Shown here: piece after piece, positions 16,577-29,900 of the stretch
Position numbering within the stretch: position 1 is the stretch's first letter
Layout of the letters: each line of letters opens with the position of its first letter
Notes under the pieces: model-generated
What the model was told of the DNA's origin: nothing
The model's input: only the letters and a program-made list of their open reading frames with translations
The model's database searches: none
Made by a program: the position numbers and the translations under genes
From: Sacculina carcini
Taxonomy: Eukaryota > Arthropoda > Thecostraca > Sacculinidae
Assembly: GCA_916048095.2 (NCBI GenBank)
Contig: OU696586.1
Coordinates: 3,838,249 to 3,902,248, forward strand
Reading direction: 5' to 3'
DNA: 64,000 nt

Positions 16577-18109
16577 TTAACAATATTCGTTGAGAAAGAA
16601 AGGTAAGAATAAAAAATGATTCCACGATTTATAACAGTGACAGAGAGGCAGAAGAGGCGGACATAGACGAGGAGGATGAAGAACGAGAAATTCAGACTTT
16701 GAAGAATTCAGAAGAAGGCGATGGGAGGACGACAAGGAAGTAATATCAGATAGTAAGTCAGAAAGGAGATTAGGGTAGGAAAAAGGACAAGGAATAAAGA
16801 ATTGAATGTCGTCAGAATAAATGTGGAAAGGAACAGACCAGCGTCGAAGGATTGGACAGAGAGATGACATATAAAGATTGAAAAGTAGGGGAGCGAGGAT
16901 AGACCCTTGAGGAACGCCAGAGGTAATTGGGAAGGAATCAGCAACAGAGGAATTGAATTGAACATAGTAAGATCGATTGTGCAAGTAGGAGCGGAGTAGC
17001 GAGAGAGCAGAACCAGAAAGGTCAGAAATGAGGATTTCATGGTCAACAAGGTAAAATGCAGAACTCATATCAAGAAGGACGAGGAGAACAGACTTACGGA
17101 AAGAGAAAGAAGATAAGATGCCTTGAGTAACGGAGATGAGGACAGATTCGGTGGAGTAAGAAGGACGAAAACCAGATTGGTGGATGTCAAGAACGTTGTA
17201 GATGTAAGGAGACAATTGAGAAAAGATTGCTGATTCGAGTAGCTTAGAAGAAAAACAAAGAAGGGATATAGGACGATAATTACCACACAAATAAGGGTCA
17301 AGAGAAGGTTTTTTGAGTATAGGACGAACATAAGCGTGTTTGTCAGCAAGGAAAAGAACATGTAAAAAAGAAGAGTTGATAAGGTAAAGAAAGTAAGGAA
17401 GCAGGGGGTCCGTAGGAGAGATAACACTAAAGTTAATAGGATCAGAAGGAGAGGGAGAAGACCTACGTGAGGAAGGCAGAGAACGGTTGTCGGAGAGGTC
17501 AAGAGGATAAAAGGAAGAGAAATGGTGATGAGAAGTGGTATGTGAGATGGGAGTGGATGTAGCAGGAATTTTAGATTGAGTGCACATAATTTTATTTGTG
17601 AAGAAGGAAGCAAGCTTATCAGTGGACATAGTGGAATGGGTAGAGGGAGAACGAAGGCCGGAAAAAGAGTTGAGTAAGTTCCAAAGGGCTCTAGGAGAAC
17701 GGGAAAGAGACGCAAGTCGAGATGAATAGTAGGATTGTTTGGCAGTCAACAAAGAAGAAATGTACAAGCAGCGAGAGGAGCAAAAGGCAGACGAGTCAGA
17801 CAGAAGCTGAGTGCGTTTCCACGTGCGCTCAGCAGCTCTTTGGCGACGCTTGATAATATCAAGGTGAGAATTGGTCCAAGGAGGAGTACGACGGCGAGAA
17901 GGACAGAGAATCAGGGGAAAAAAGAGGTTGTTAATGGTGGATAGAACAGAAGAGAGACTAGGATAGATAGCTTCAGGGGGAAATGAGTAGATCAGAGGGA
18001 GAGGGAGCATGCGGTAAAGAAGAGAATGAAAACTAACCGGATCATAATTTTTGAAACTCCGATATAGGGAAGGAGAGGACGGAGGATTATGAGGCAGGCG
18101 AATAGGCAA
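16577..18109 (-). pseudogene. LINE reverse transcriptase, broken
   Basis: RT of the minus-strand LINE. Recognisable motifs are NYRPISLL, HQSGFRPSYSTESVL, LLDMSSAF, SGVPQGSILAPLLF and IYSDDIQF. The catalytic box reads YSDD rather than the usual YADD, and the AFDLVDH motif is altered to AFYLVDH. A deletion between motifs A and B removes several residues (VDHEILISDL runs directly into SGSALSLL). The C-terminal part continues in other frames to about 16000. Confidence 0.85.
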
Positions 18110-18162
18110 GGATGTGATAATGCAGCTGTGATCAGAGAAAGAATGATCAGGAGGAAGAACTA

Positions 18163-18849
18163 CTACTTCAGAGGGAGGAAAATCGGAGGAGAGTACAGGA
18201 CTGGGGAAAAAACCAGATCAAGAGTGTGACCAGAGATGTGGGTGGAAGATGAAATAGGCGAGACGAGACCGTGAGAATCAAGTAGAGCCACACAGTTGGA
18301 GGAATAGTATGAGAGAGAAGGACAATCCACACAGAAATTAAAATCACCAAGGACAATATAGCGACTAGAAAAGGAAGCTTCAGTAGTGTCAAGGAGAGCA
18401 GATAATTCCGAGAAAAAACAAGAAGTAGTGGAAGGATGATTATGCCGATAGATGATACGAATACAAAATGTAAAGCCCATATGCTTAATCGACAAACGAA
18501 GAGGAAGGAATTCAAAAGAAGAAAGAGGAGGAATGGGATCCAGAAGAAGAGAAATAGGCAGAAAATTTGAGAACACTCCACCTCCAGGAGAATTATGATG
18601 GGATCCAGATTTATGAATACAAGAAAAGCCAGAGTGAATGTTACAACGGAAAGAGGGAAGATCTGAGTCAAGCAACCAAGTCAAACAAAAAATAGACAAA
18701 TGATATGAACAAGCAAGGTGAGAGGGATATGTGCATTTGTTGCGACAGGAACGAATGTTCGACAGATAGAGATGGAGGGGTAAGATGAGTGACTTTAAGA
18801 GTAAAATAGGAAACGTAATGCTGAAAAACCATTCACAACTTGCTTTCAA
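18163..18849 (-). pseudogene. LINE AP-endonuclease domain, broken
   Basis: N-terminal part of ORF2 of the same LINE. NIRSCRNK, GGGV, IIYRHNHPS, VLGDFNF and SGHTLDLVF are the characteristic endonuclease blocks. The expected Glu-Thr-Trp block has become LTWLLDSD. The frame is separated from the RT frame by a shift near 18110-18163. Confidence 0.8.
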
Positions 18850-18860
18850 GTACTTATGTT

Positions 18861-19789
18861 GAGCGTTGAGGTAATATATTGTGCTAATCTGGAACGGTAA
18901 CGTTCGAGATGGTGGGTGTCCAAGAAGTCACTATATAACGTTACCCCACATATACATACACTTTTTTTATTTGTATATGACGAATGCCGAAATATACGTA
19001 GCGGAATTACAGCACAATCCTTAACAAGGAAAAAATTACCAGGTACTGTACAGATTTATAAGGGACCGATAATAGCGAAAATACAGTGAAACTAGAAAAA
19101 TAAAACCGTATTGAGCCAGGTTGAAAATAAATGCATCCACTGCATGTAAATAAGTGCATACACTGACCTCCAAGCTAAACGATACTAAATAAAAACAGAA
19201 ATTTGATTCAAGAATAACGCAGGGTTACCAGACATGAGCAAAATTTTGGCAGCATTAAATATTTGACAAATATGCCCAAATGTAACTAAAAGAGTTGGGA
19301 ATTTCATGTGATGGCATGAAAAAAAAATCCACATAAAATGCAATTTTAAGCGAAACCAAATGAAATGAGATTTTCACTGACAAATATTGTCCAAATCTAT
19401 AACTCTATAGGTTGCGTATGGATTTAATATATTCTGTTAATAATTGTAATTTCACAGGTCACGGATTCAACATGTTTTAGTATGCTCGAATACCGCATAA
19501 AGATGCAATATTCACACCAGCAACGTTAACAATGGAAATATAGCAACGTGGCTTAAGTGGCGTGACAGCGTGGCAACAGGATTCTGAGGATCTGCAGCAA
19601 CTCGCTATGAAGACCAAATCACTCCAAGCTAGATATACGTACCATTGGTTTTTTGGGAAAATAGAATCATACATGTACTTCGGATATACATTTTCGGAAA
19701 TTATTCAATACAAATGGCGTCTGTATTGTCACGCTCGAAGAGATTGAAGGAATTCAACGTGAAATATAGATATGACAAGCAGTGGCGGC
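18861..19789. other. Intergenic, nothing recognised
   Basis: AT-rich DNA between the LINE and the start of the segmental duplication. No gene, RNA or repeat was identified. Confidence 0.4.
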
Positions 19790-20074
19790 GCCAGGATTTT
19801 TCCGATAGGGGGCTGAGGAGGGGGGGGGGGGGCAAGGAAAAAGTTGTGGTGGCTAAGGATAAAGATGAGGGGGCTTGGCGAAGCATGAAGAGCTACACTC
19901 AAACGCTGACTACATATTATAATAAGGGAGTGGGGCACACTGATTCAGTCCTCGAATTTGAACCAAATTACAGGGCTTCATTTACAGTGGTAATAAATTT
20001 TAATGTCCATGATTATGATTTGGGGGATTAGGGGGGCTTAGTATATTTTTTGGGGGCCCTTGGCGCCGCCACAG
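19790..20074 (+). mobile_element. CAGTGGCGGCGCC-family hAT MITE, copy 1
   Basis: The left end cagtggcggcgccagg and right end ttggcgccgccacag are inverted repeats. A G-run follows the left end. No target duplication is seen at this copy (left atgacaag, right gctgccgt), consistent with its lying at a duplication border. Other copies lie at 23743-24032, 36949-37239, 41746-41938 and 42769-42864. Confidence 0.85.
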
Positions 20075-20815
20075 GCTGCCGTTGACAAAAGCGGAACAAG
20101 TTTTTGTTGCGCCAGCAGAAGTGGGTTAATGGCTTCCATTCCCCCAAACTGATTTTGCATCATTAGCGTATATTCACACCTGTCTGCAACCTGTCAGTTG
20201 TATTGATGCTTCAGTAAATGTATTCCCGAAAGGCATCCGAAATGTGGTGAAAGCATAATTCAAAGTTGATATGAATAAAACGTATTATATGAAAAAATTG
20301 ATACAATATACATTAATTGTTTGTCTCATCGCAATAAAATTTGTTTTATGAACTTTTAAGGCCCCCAATTTGAATACGAAAACATGAAGAAGATTGAGGC
20401 ATCTATATTTATGGTCACTAGATGGCGCAAGAAACGTGTTCTCACCAAAATGATAAAATATCTCACCTAAACAAATAATATGAGGAGCTTATATAAAACT
20501 TCGAATCAGATCTTGATTGGACACATTCTGCAAAAAGAAAAATATAACATATTTAAAAAATTGAGATGTTCAATTAAAAATATTGTAAATTCCTCCAGTT
20601 GTTACCATATAAATACGAGGTTCTACACAATAAGTAGAGGAAATTTGATAAGTAAAGTTATCATCCAGTAGTGGTTGTATAACCTCACGAGGACGATGAT
20701 GATACTTTGGGTATGATCACATGATTAAGCCCTGTCTGTCTTACAGACTGCGGAGTCCTCCTGGATAATTATTTCATTTCAATAAGTCATGCACTCAAAC
20801 ATTAAGGATAATTTT

Positions 20816-21025
20816 CTAATTGTGAACACAAGTTTCAAAATGTCTGCGGGCAAATATTGCTACTTGATTCTTGAAATCGAGTGCTTTGCCTGCCGACGAT
20901 AAAAAGCGTGTGACTAGTTCTCCTCTCCATCGCAAACAGCATACACGGTCGACTTTAATTTTATATTTGAAAAAACACCGATTTGAACACAAACACGAAT
21001 TAATTGATTGGACAGCGACCACCAA
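20816..21025 (-). other. Small ORF shared by both duplicate copies
   Basis: A minus-strand frame containing GELVTRFLSSAGKALDF, also present as GKLVTRFLSSAGKALDF at 24769-24987. The peptide is conserved between copies but unrecognised. It lies downstream of the OPA1-like exons and may be an old transposon remnant rather than a gene. Confidence 0.25.
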
Positions 21026-21106
21026 TAATACGGCACAAAATTAATACATTGAGATTATAATGAAAAAACAGCCAAATCTAGACACAACTCACAGACACAT
21101 CGCTTA

Positions 21107-21542
21107 CGTTCTCTTCTTACTGTTTCTGATCGTCCGGGCCGCTCACTATCACGTAGTCTCTTCTGTCCCCGTGCTCTCAACGACTCCACCTGGTCTTCGA
21201 AATCTCTTTTTTTCTCTGGACCTCGTTTGTTCAATGAACTTCCTCTTAAAATTCGATCTTCTCTCTCTTACAGGTCTTTTTCCACTTCTCTTTGTACATA
21301 TCTTCTCGGTGTCTCCTCTGATGAATAATTATATTGTGCGAATAACTGTTTGATTTTTTTTGATTTTTTTATCCATAGTTATTTTCAATTGTTCCTTCAT
21401 AGTATATCGCTGCTTATATCTTTGTTTATGCGATACTGTTTTGTTAATTCCACATTGTGTACATTTTATAACTAGCCGTTCCTCGCGTCTATGATAATTA
21501 GAGCGCTATATGAAATACATGTGTTGTTGTGTTGTTGTTGTT
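21107..21542 (+). mobile_element. LINE 3'-end fragment inserted in copy A
   Basis: Present in copy A and absent at the matching point of copy B, where catcgctt joins directly to gcaaaaaacg. It has the RT C-terminal region in broken frame (SGPRLFNELPLKIRSSL and YRSFSTSL) and ends gagcgctatatgaaatac followed by a TTG run. It is a 5'-truncated CR1/L2-like copy inserted after the duplication, or lost from B. Confidence 0.75.
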
Positions 21543-21565
21543 GCACAAAACGCGTAAATATCAGG

Positions 21566-23287
21566 TTTTTTCTCATTTTGCAAACAACTGAGGAAATGTT
21601 CGAGTTTCTCCAGAATGCGACGCACTTGTTTCAATTCCTCGGCGAGAGTGACGCGCCGTCCTGTCAATAAGGCGCGCTTTTTGTCCACGTCCATACTCCA
21701 TTCTTCCAACACCTGACACAAACACTTTACACGGATTAAAATTCAATGCATAAAATTATACTCAGCTCATTTGTGTCTCATTACTTTCATAGTTTTCTTT
21801 CTCTCTTTATTTTATTATTATCAAAAAGCATGGGGATTCTAATCTTAACATATCTTGGTACTGTTTCCATTTTTCCTTGTGCATTCAGTATAGTAGTACC
21901 AATATTTGTTTTCAATTATTTATTTATTATATCAATTAGTATATTATAATAATTCCTGCTGAATTATTTACATTTGCCAATACAACACAGTTGAAACATT
22001 GGCAGTGAATAAGTCTGGTATGTGGTGGGAATTGAACTGAGGACTTCTTTGACACGTTGCTCGAGGCGGCGAGCTTCCGTGTTGACAATCTGTTGTCGCA
22101 GCGTGTTGTCGTTGGTGTGCAGCATTTGCCAGGGACTGCTGCAGAAAATGGCGCCGGTACACGGGCTTCCACACCTCACGAACCACACATCGGCGTCCAC
22201 ACCTCCAGTGGATGTGCTGGAGGTGCTCGGTGATGTTAGCTTGAGGTGTTGTAAACTCTTGCGCACCACACTAAGCTCCTCGTAGGGCAGATCGGCTCAA
22301 TGGTTCTGTCCATACCATAGTATGGGAACGGTACGGTACGAAATTACGGTACGGTACGATTAAATTTCGGGCTTTACTTGATGAAATTACTTGATGTCGA
22401 AAGGTCCCATTTAACGTTTTCTTTTTATAATGTAAAGTTAAATAAACGTATTTCATAAACATTTCGTATTTCATTTAGTATTAAATATTTAGTAAAATAT
22501 AATATCAAGTGTGTAATAATGTATATTATAGAATTCCACATATGGGGACAGCAAATATCGATTCAAGTCCTGTGAGAACGATTGCTGAAGTTATGAAAAA
22601 GGTACGAAATTACGGTAGGAATTTTTTTTCGTACTAGTACGGTACGATTGCAAAAATGAGGTACGGTACGAAAATTTTTCGTTGGTACGAATCACGAAAA
22701 ACCAATCGTACCGTACCGTACTTCATTCTCTGGTCCATACACACAACACATACACACACATGCACATACATACACATTAAAAATAGCACCATGTGTGCGC
22801 ATGTATGAGCATGTGTGAGAGAGAGTGTGAGAGAGACCGGGTCTGCATGCAGTAGTTATTCCAGTTGTAGACAGCAGTCTCACGAAAACTGAATTTAACA
22901 ACAATAAAACCTTCTAGAATTTATTCGATACCTAAAAACAGATCGCACATACTACGGATCAAAATATATACATACACACACACACACACACACAGACCTG
23001 CAGACAGACAGACATACAGACATAGGCGAATGTGTGGTGGGTGTTGAACCTTGAGTATGTCGTTGAGTGCCTGTTGCAGAAAGTCAACTGCTGTTTGCCA
23101 TTGCAACTGGTCGGGCACGGCGCGGTCCTCGAGTGTGTTGAGTTGCTCGACCCACAACAATCTGCCACCGTCCTGTTGCCAGCGATGATCACTGCCAGCC
23201 GCCTCCAACACGGCCAGCTTGAGTGGCGAGAACATCGCGTCAGTGTCACCCCCCTTCCCCTCCCCACAAGAACGAGTCATCAAGTGT
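21566..23287 (-). pseudogene. OPA1: OPA1 3'-end pseudogene, copy A
   Basis: OPA1 is the dynamin-like GTPase of the mitochondrial inner membrane. Three exon-like blocks match its C-terminal stalk and effector region: 23287-23050 (LNTLEDRAVPDQLQWQTAVDFLQ), about 22310-22045 (ELSVVRKSLQ, VYRRHFLQQSL, TNDNTLRQQIVNTEARRLE) and 21712-21566 ([19 protein letters not shown]). Breaks: an in-frame TGA just before the EELSVV block; a frame change between GVDADVW and VYRRHF, consistent with a small insertion; a second shift with loss of about 30 residues before NDNTLRQQ; a weak donor gtcctc; and the usual terminal TAA changed to AAA so that the frame runs into the LINE fragment. The exon with the conserved WLYW segment is missing. 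It is a pseudogene unless an unusual isoform exists. Confidence 0.8.
22322..22730. repeat. GTACGGTACG-type short palindromic repeats (copy A)
   Basis: Scattered clusters of ggtacggtacgaaatt and related decamers, each partly self-complementary, at about 22325-22365 and 22600-22725. An expanded version occurs in copy B. They occupy the place where an OPA1 exon would be expected. Confidence 0.8.
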
Positions 23288-23674
23288 CTGCAAGCGCAGA
23301 CAACGCAAGAACAGAGTTAATAACAACTACAGTTAACAGTGATATGACCACTGGAGACAAATGGACAGAGGGCGAAATATGGGTCGATTGAAGCAAGAAA
23401 ATGAATATGAGAAAGATAAAATAGGCAAAAGACAGAGACATTATAGAAACACACAGATAAAGAGAGAACATGATAGGAAGAAGAGACACAAACAGAGGAA
23501 GAAAAGACACGATAAAAAACCACAGACAGACAGACAGAGAGAGAGAGAGAAATCGGGGCCAGATGGCACCTGAATTCTTGTTCGAGAGAATGCCAGCCGA
23601 CATCAGCCCACTGCCTCAATTAAATGCCAACACTTGTGTAAAACGTGCCTGTACACAAACACACACACACACAC

Positions 23675-23706
<32 letters not shown>

Positions 23707-23742
23707 GATATGAGGATATTTCCATCATGTGTAAGGTTATTA
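23288..23742. other. Spacer between duplicate copies, with GA-rich and CA-rich tracts
   Basis: AG-rich DNA (about 23355-23555) followed by a (CA)n microsatellite at about 23657-23706. No further OPA1 exons are found here, so copy A is truncated on this side too. Confidence 0.6.
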
Positions 23743-24032
23743 CAGTGACGGCGCCAGGATTTTTACGATAGGGGGGCTAAATATAAAGTTGTGGGGGCTA
23801 AGGAAAAAGTTGAGGGGGCTTGGCGAAGCATGAAGAGCTACACTCGAACGCTAACTACATAATATTATAATAAGGCACTGGGGCACACTGATTCAGTCCT
23901 CGAACTTGAACCAAAATTAAAGGGCTTCATTTACAGTGGTAAGAAACTTTAATGTCCATGATTATGATTTGGTGGGGTTAGGGGGGGGGGGGCTTGGCAT
24001 ATTTTTTGGGGGCCTCCTTGGCGCCGGCACTG
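23743..24032 (+). mobile_element. CAGTGGCGGCGCC-family hAT MITE, copy 2
   Basis: Starts cagtgacggcgccagg and ends ggcgccggcactg. It is the duplicate of the copy at 19790-20074 and is followed by the same gctgccgttgacaaaagc flank. The 8-mers on either side differ, as expected at a duplication junction. Confidence 0.85.
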
Positions 24033-25860
24033 GCTGCCGTTGACAAAAGCGGAACAAGTTTTTGTTGCGCCAGCAGAAGTGGGTTAATGGCTTCCATTCC
24101 CCCGAACTGATTTTGCATCATTAGGGTATCTTCACACCTGTCTGCAGCCTGTCAGTTGTTTTAATGCTTCAGCAAATGTATTCCCGAAATGCATCCGAAA
24201 TGTAGTGAAAGCATAATTCAAAGTTGATATGAATAAAACGTATTATATGAAAAAATTGATACAATATACATTAATTGTTTGTCTCATCGCAATAAAATTT
24301 GTTTTATGAACTTTTAAGGCCCTCAATTTGAATACGAAAACATGAAGAAGATTGAGGCATCTATATTTATGGTCACTAGATGGCGCAAGAAAAGTAGTCT
24401 CACCAAATTGATAAGATATCTCACCTAAACAAATAATATGAGGAGCTTATATGAAACATCGAATCAGATCTTGATTGGACACCTTCGGAAAAAAGAAAAA
24501 TATAAAATGTTAAAAAACTGAGACCTTAAATTTAAAATATTCTAAATGCCTCCAGTAGTTACCATATAAATACGAGGTTCTACACTATAAGTAGAGGAAA
24601 TTTCATAAGGTAATTTATCATCCAGTAGTGGTTGTATAACCTCAGGAGGACGATGATGATAATTTGGTATGATCACATGATTAAACCCTGTCTGTTTCAC
24701 AGACTACGGAGTCCTCCTGGCTGATTGTTTCATTTCAATAAGTCATGCACTTAAAAGTTAGGGTTAATTTACTGATTGTGAACACAAGTTTGAAATAGTC
24801 TGCCTGCAAATATTGCTACTAAATTCTTGAAATCGAGTGCTTTGCCTGCTGACGATAAAAAGCGTGTGACTAGTTTTCCATCGCAAACAGCATACACGGT
24901 CGACTTGAAATTTATATTTGAAAAAGCACCGGTTTGAACACAGACACGAATTAATTGATTAAATAGCGGCCACCAATAATACGGCACATAATTTACACAT
25001 TGTGATTAAAATGAAAAAAAACAGCCAAAAATTTCTGGTTGAATAATCTATACACAAATCACAGACACATCGCTTGCAAAAAACGCGCAAATATCAGGTT
25101 ATTTCTCATTTTGCAAACAACTGACGAAATGTTCGAGTTTCTCCTGAATGCGACGCACTTGTTTCAATTACTCGGCGAGAGTGACGCGCCGTCCTGTCAA
25201 TAAGGCGCGCTTTTTGTCCACGTCCATACTCCACTCTTCCAACACCTGACACAAACACGTTACACGGATGAAAATTCAATGCATAAAATTTTACTCAGCT
25301 CATTTGTGTCTCATTACTTTCATAATTTTCCTTCTCTCTTTATTTTATTATTATCAAAAAGCATGGGGATTGTAATCTTAACATACCTTGGTGCTGTTTC
25401 CATTTTTCCTTGTTCATTCAGTTTAGTAGTAATACTATTTGTTTTCAATTATTTATTTATTATATTAATTAGTATATTATAATAATAATTCCTGCTGAAT
25501 TATTTACATTTGCCAATACAACCCAGTTGAAACATTGGCAGTGAAAAAGTCTGGCATGTGGTGGGATTTGAACTGATGACCTCTTTGACACGTTGCTCGA
25601 GGCGGCGAGCTTCCGTGTTGACAATCTGTTGTCGCAGCGTGTTGTCGTTGGTGTGCAGCATTTGCCAGGGACTGCTGCAGAAAATGGCGCCGGTACACGG
25701 GCTTCCACACCTCACGAACCACACATCGGCGTCCACACCTCCAGTGGATGTGCTGGAGGTGGTCGGTGATGTTAGCTTGATGTGTTGTAAACTCTTGCGC
25801 ACCACACTAAGCTCCTCGTAGGGCAGATCGGCTCCGTGGTTCTGTCCATACCATAGTATG

Positions 25861-26565
25861 GGTACGGTACGGTACGAAATTACGGTACGGTACGATTAAA
25901 TTTCGGGCAAAAGTACGGTACGAAATAACGGTACGAAATTTTTTCCGAAGTACGGTACGGTACGAAAGTACGAAAATAAATTTCGTACCGTACCGTACCT
26001 TTTTCGTACTAAAGAGAATGGGTCAAAGGTGAGCTCGATATAGAGAACTAAGTTCAACAGAATCGGTGTGAAGCTAAAATTAATAATTCCTGGGGGACCA
26101 GAGTCAGATAGATGTTTTAAGACGTTCATAATTATATTTCGATACATGGATCATCATTCTATTTCGATACATATTGCGAGTCTGTGAGTGAGTGATAAAG
26201 TGAATTTACCGATAAAGTAATTTTACTTGATGTCGAAGGGTCCCATTTAACGTTTTCTTAATATAATGTAAAGTTAAATATACGTATTTCATAAACATTT
26301 CGTATTTCATTTAGTATTAAATATTTAGTAAAATATAATATCAAGTGTGTAATAATGTATATTATAGAATTCCACATATGGGGGCAGCAAATATCGATTC
26401 AAGTCCTGTGAGAACGATTGCTGAAGGTATGAAAAAGGTACGAAATTACGGTAGGAAATTATTTTCGACTAGTACGGTACGATTGCAAAAATGAGGTACG
26501 GTACGAAAGTACGGTACGAAATTTTTTCGTTGGTACGAATCCCGAAAAACCAATCGTACCGTACC
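25861..26565. repeat. GTACGGTACG-type short palindromic repeats (copy B, expanded)
   Basis: Clusters of ggtacggtacgaaatt at about 25861-26005 and 26437-26565, denser than the copy-A counterpart. Intervening AT-rich sequence is shared with copy A. Confidence 0.8.
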
Positions 26566-26799
26566 GTACTTCATTCTCTGGTCCATACACACAACACATA
26601 CACACACATGCACATACCTACACATTAAAAATAGCACCATGTGTGCGCATGTATGAGCATGTGTGAGAGAGAGTGTGAGAGAGACCGGGTCTGCATGCAG
26701 TAGTATTCCAGTTGTAGACAACAGTTTCACGAAAACTGAATTTAACAACAATAAAACCTTCTAGAATTTATTCGATACCTAAAAACAGATCGCACATAC

Positions 26800-26968
26800 T
26801 GTACGATATATTATACAAAGACAACAATACAATAATAGGGAACACGATACCCAAATACACAGGAGCGACACACAAACCAAGACTGCTGAACACACACTGG
26901 CTGACGGCCGTTAGCGTCACCCACGCCTAATACCCTCGCGCCCTCTGGCGGTGTAGGCACACACTACA
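26800..26968 (-). repeat. Gypsy 3' LTR
   Basis: 169 bp; in element sense it runs TGTAGTG...CGTACA. It is preceded in element sense by the purine run aaggggaga just after the ORF stop. Confidence 0.95.
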
Positions 26969-26976
26969 TCTCCCCT

Positions 26977-29900
26977 TCAAGTGGTGGAGGGGGCGCTGTC
27001 GGCTCTGCAGACGTAATCGCTCAGATGCGACAGTGGTCTGCGTGTTCGGGCGCTCCGGCGGAATTGCGGGGTTCGTGAGGCCTCCGATGTACCGCCCACA
27101 CTCTCCCCCGGCGGCGGCGGCGGTGATGCGGATCTGCTTCTGGTCTCCTGCGACGGTAGCGGCGCCGTGCCAACAGATGGCGGCGGCTGCACTTCGAGCG
27201 GCGGCTGTACCACGGGCGAGGGTGTGTTGGCTGCTGGTCGCAGGTGTCTACGGTTGCGCCAGTAGAGACCGCCGTGAGGCAGGCGCACAGCGTACTGGCG
27301 GCGACGGCCAGTCATGGCGACCACGCCAGTCCGGTCCCAGCGACCGGATGTCGGGTCCTGGAGAGCCACCGTAGTGCCGGGCAGCAACGGCGGCAATACC
27401 TTAGCCGACCGGTTGTATTGGGCGACCCGCTTGTTGTGCAAGCTCGCCGCTCGCCGGTCGCACTCAGCGGTGGGCGGCTGCCACTCCGGCAGGAACGAGC
27501 GTGGATGCGCGGGAACGGCGGACGACACGGGGCGGCCGTACAAAAGCTGCGCGGGGGAGCGACCATCGGCACCCGGCGCGTTGCACAGCTCCAACAGACC
27601 GGCGACAAAGGCGTCTGTGTCGATATTCCCGTCGTGCGCCGCCTTCTGAATGAGCCGCTTCACCCGTTTCACGGCGGACTCAGCGTGCCCATTAGAAGAC
27701 GGGAAGTGCGGACTGGAGACACGATGGCGTATGTGCCATAGTCGCAGAAATTCGGCCGTGTGGCGCGCCGTGAACTGTGGACCGCCGTCTGACGACAGTA
27801 TGGTCGGAACCCCCGTCATGGCGAACACATGTCGTAGCATCTTCACCAGCTGATGAGCCGAGGTGTCACGGCCACAGTCGAACACCAGTGGCCAGTTGGA
27901 GAACCGGTCCGCGTACACGAGGTAGGTCTTCCCTGCGTGTTGGAAAAAATCCGCGGACACCGATTCGAAAGGACGTGTCGGGTGCGGTTCCGTCAGGTAT
28001 GGCTCTTTTTGCTGGCTGTCTTTGTACTGCAGACATTTTCGGCACGATGCTACGGCAGTGGCGATTTCGTTGTTCAGGCCCGGCCAGAAGACAGTTTGCC
28101 GTGCGCGTTGCACAGTCCTGGCCTGCCCCTGGTGACCGTCGTGGAGCCGACGGAGGGTGTCCTTCCGCAAACACCTGGGCACAAGCAATCGGCAGCCGAC
28201 CAGGATCAGCCCATGGTCCGCAGTGAGCTGGTCGCGCACGCCCCAGAATGGGTGGAGACTGGCGGGCAGCAGATGTTTGTGCTGAGGGAAACCGCCCAGC
28301 ACGTACGTCATCAATTGGCGACACTCATCGTCGGCCAGAGACGCAGCTCGCACCGCCTCCAGGGTGGTGTCAATCGGTGACGTGCGATGACCCAGGTCGT
28401 CTGCGTCTGTGAACGCGTCCAGCGTCTGGACGAAGAATCCAGACGAGCACTCGTCAACGTCAGCGTCAGCATCAGCAGGCTGGGAAGGTGCGCGCGACAG
28501 AGCGTCGGCGATGTTGTGCTTTGCACCCGGTCTCCAGCTAGCGACAAAAGTCAAGTGCAGCAGACGCTGTCGCATACGTTGCAGGCGCGGGTTGGAGATG
28601 TCTCCGAGTGCCTTCTCGTTCAGTATCGGAACGAGAGGCTTGTGATCGGTGACCACACTGAACGTGGGGAGGCCAGCCAGATACTGGTGGCATTTCTGAC
28701 ATGCCCACACAACTGCCAGTATCTCCAGCTCACACACAGCATACCTGCTTTCGGTGTCGGACACAAATCGCGACCCACACTGGATCAGCTGCCAACGGCC
28801 TTGATCATCCCGCTGGCGAAGAACGAATCCGAGACCTTTCTCACGTGCTGCATCCGTCTCCAGCATTGTGGGCCGCGTTGGGTCGAAGTGACCAAGCACA
28901 GGAGGGCTGGCCAACGCGCGCTTGACCGCCGTGAAAGCCGCATCGTGCTGTGTTGTCCACTGCCACTCAACGCCTTTGCGAAGCAGCTGGCGCAGGGGCT
29001 CAGCAGCGGAGGCGATGGAGTCCGAGAAGTCACCGAACTGGTTCGCCAAACCGAGAAAGGACCGCAGGGATGTAAGGTCCGTCGGTGCGGGAAATTCTGC
29101 GAGGGCTCGAATTTTCTTGTGGTCGACGGTGAATCCAGAGGCGTTGATGTGGAATCCACAGAAATTGGCGGAAGTGGCGGCGAACATAAATTTTTGCAGG
29201 TTCAACGTAACGCCGGCGTCGTCGAAGCGTTGTAGCAGCTGCCAGACTCGCTGCAGATGCTCGTCGTAGCTGGCGGTATACACCAGCACGTCGTCCACGA
29301 TCTTGCAGGAGTCGGGTAGGCCAGACAAGGCGACGTCGCCGCGTCGGTTGAACTCGTCGCCGCTGGAGACCAGGCCCATAGGCGCGCGACAGAACCTGAA
29401 TCGGCCCCACGGGGTGATGAAGGTGGTGAGGTCTCGGTGCTCGCGCCGCAAGGGCACCTGAAAGTACCCTTGTAATGCGTCCACCTGGGTGAACCACCGA
29501 TTGCCGAGGCCCATACTGCTGACAGCCTCCACAGGCGAGCGAACCGGATGTGTAGGCCGGCGAACGAAGCGGTTGAGGCGTGTGAAGTCCACCGTGAGCC
29601 GACAGCCGTTTGGCGTGCCGTCTGCCTTGCGCTTGCCGACAACGACGATGGGTGAGCACCAATCTGTCGGGTGGGAGACCGGCTCGATTACGCCCTGCTG
29701 CTGAAGCAGCTCCAGCTGCTGTTGTGCCTGGGCGCGATGACAGAACGGCACGGAGCGGGGAGCCGTCACGTTGTACGGCACCGCGTCATCGCGCAGATCG
29801 ATCCGCATTGCCCCGCCTTTCATCTCCCGGAGAGGACCGTCCGTGGAGAACACACGAGGGAAGGCCGCTATAAGCTGCTCGCTGTGCGCACGACGGTCCG

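Larger units (their letters stand above)
15530..18860 (-). mobile_element. Decayed CR1/L2-like LINE, minus strand
   Basis: On the minus strand the order is endonuclease, reverse transcriptase, then a 3' end ggcgctatacaaataaatga followed by a short attg repeat at about 15530. It is a relative of the plus-strand LINE at 46974-52604. Many frame changes make it non-functional. The 5' end near 18860 and ORF1 are missing or unrecognisable. Confidence 0.85.
19790..23140. repeat. Segmental duplication, copy A
   Basis: Collinear with 23743-26799 plus 31548-31730 over nearly its whole length: the MITE at the left edge, the segment beginning gctgccgttgacaaaagcgg, OPA1-like exons, GTACGGTACG repeats, a (CA)n tract and the exon fragment ending cctcgagtgtg. 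Copy A carries a LINE fragment (21107-21542) that copy B lacks. The left border coincides with the left end of a MITE in both copies. Confidence 0.9.

Noticed and set aside
21060..21353. 97-aa hydrophobic ORF suggestive of a membrane protein
   Set aside because: It reads a LINE 3' fragment out of frame; the correct frame shows the RT C-terminal region.
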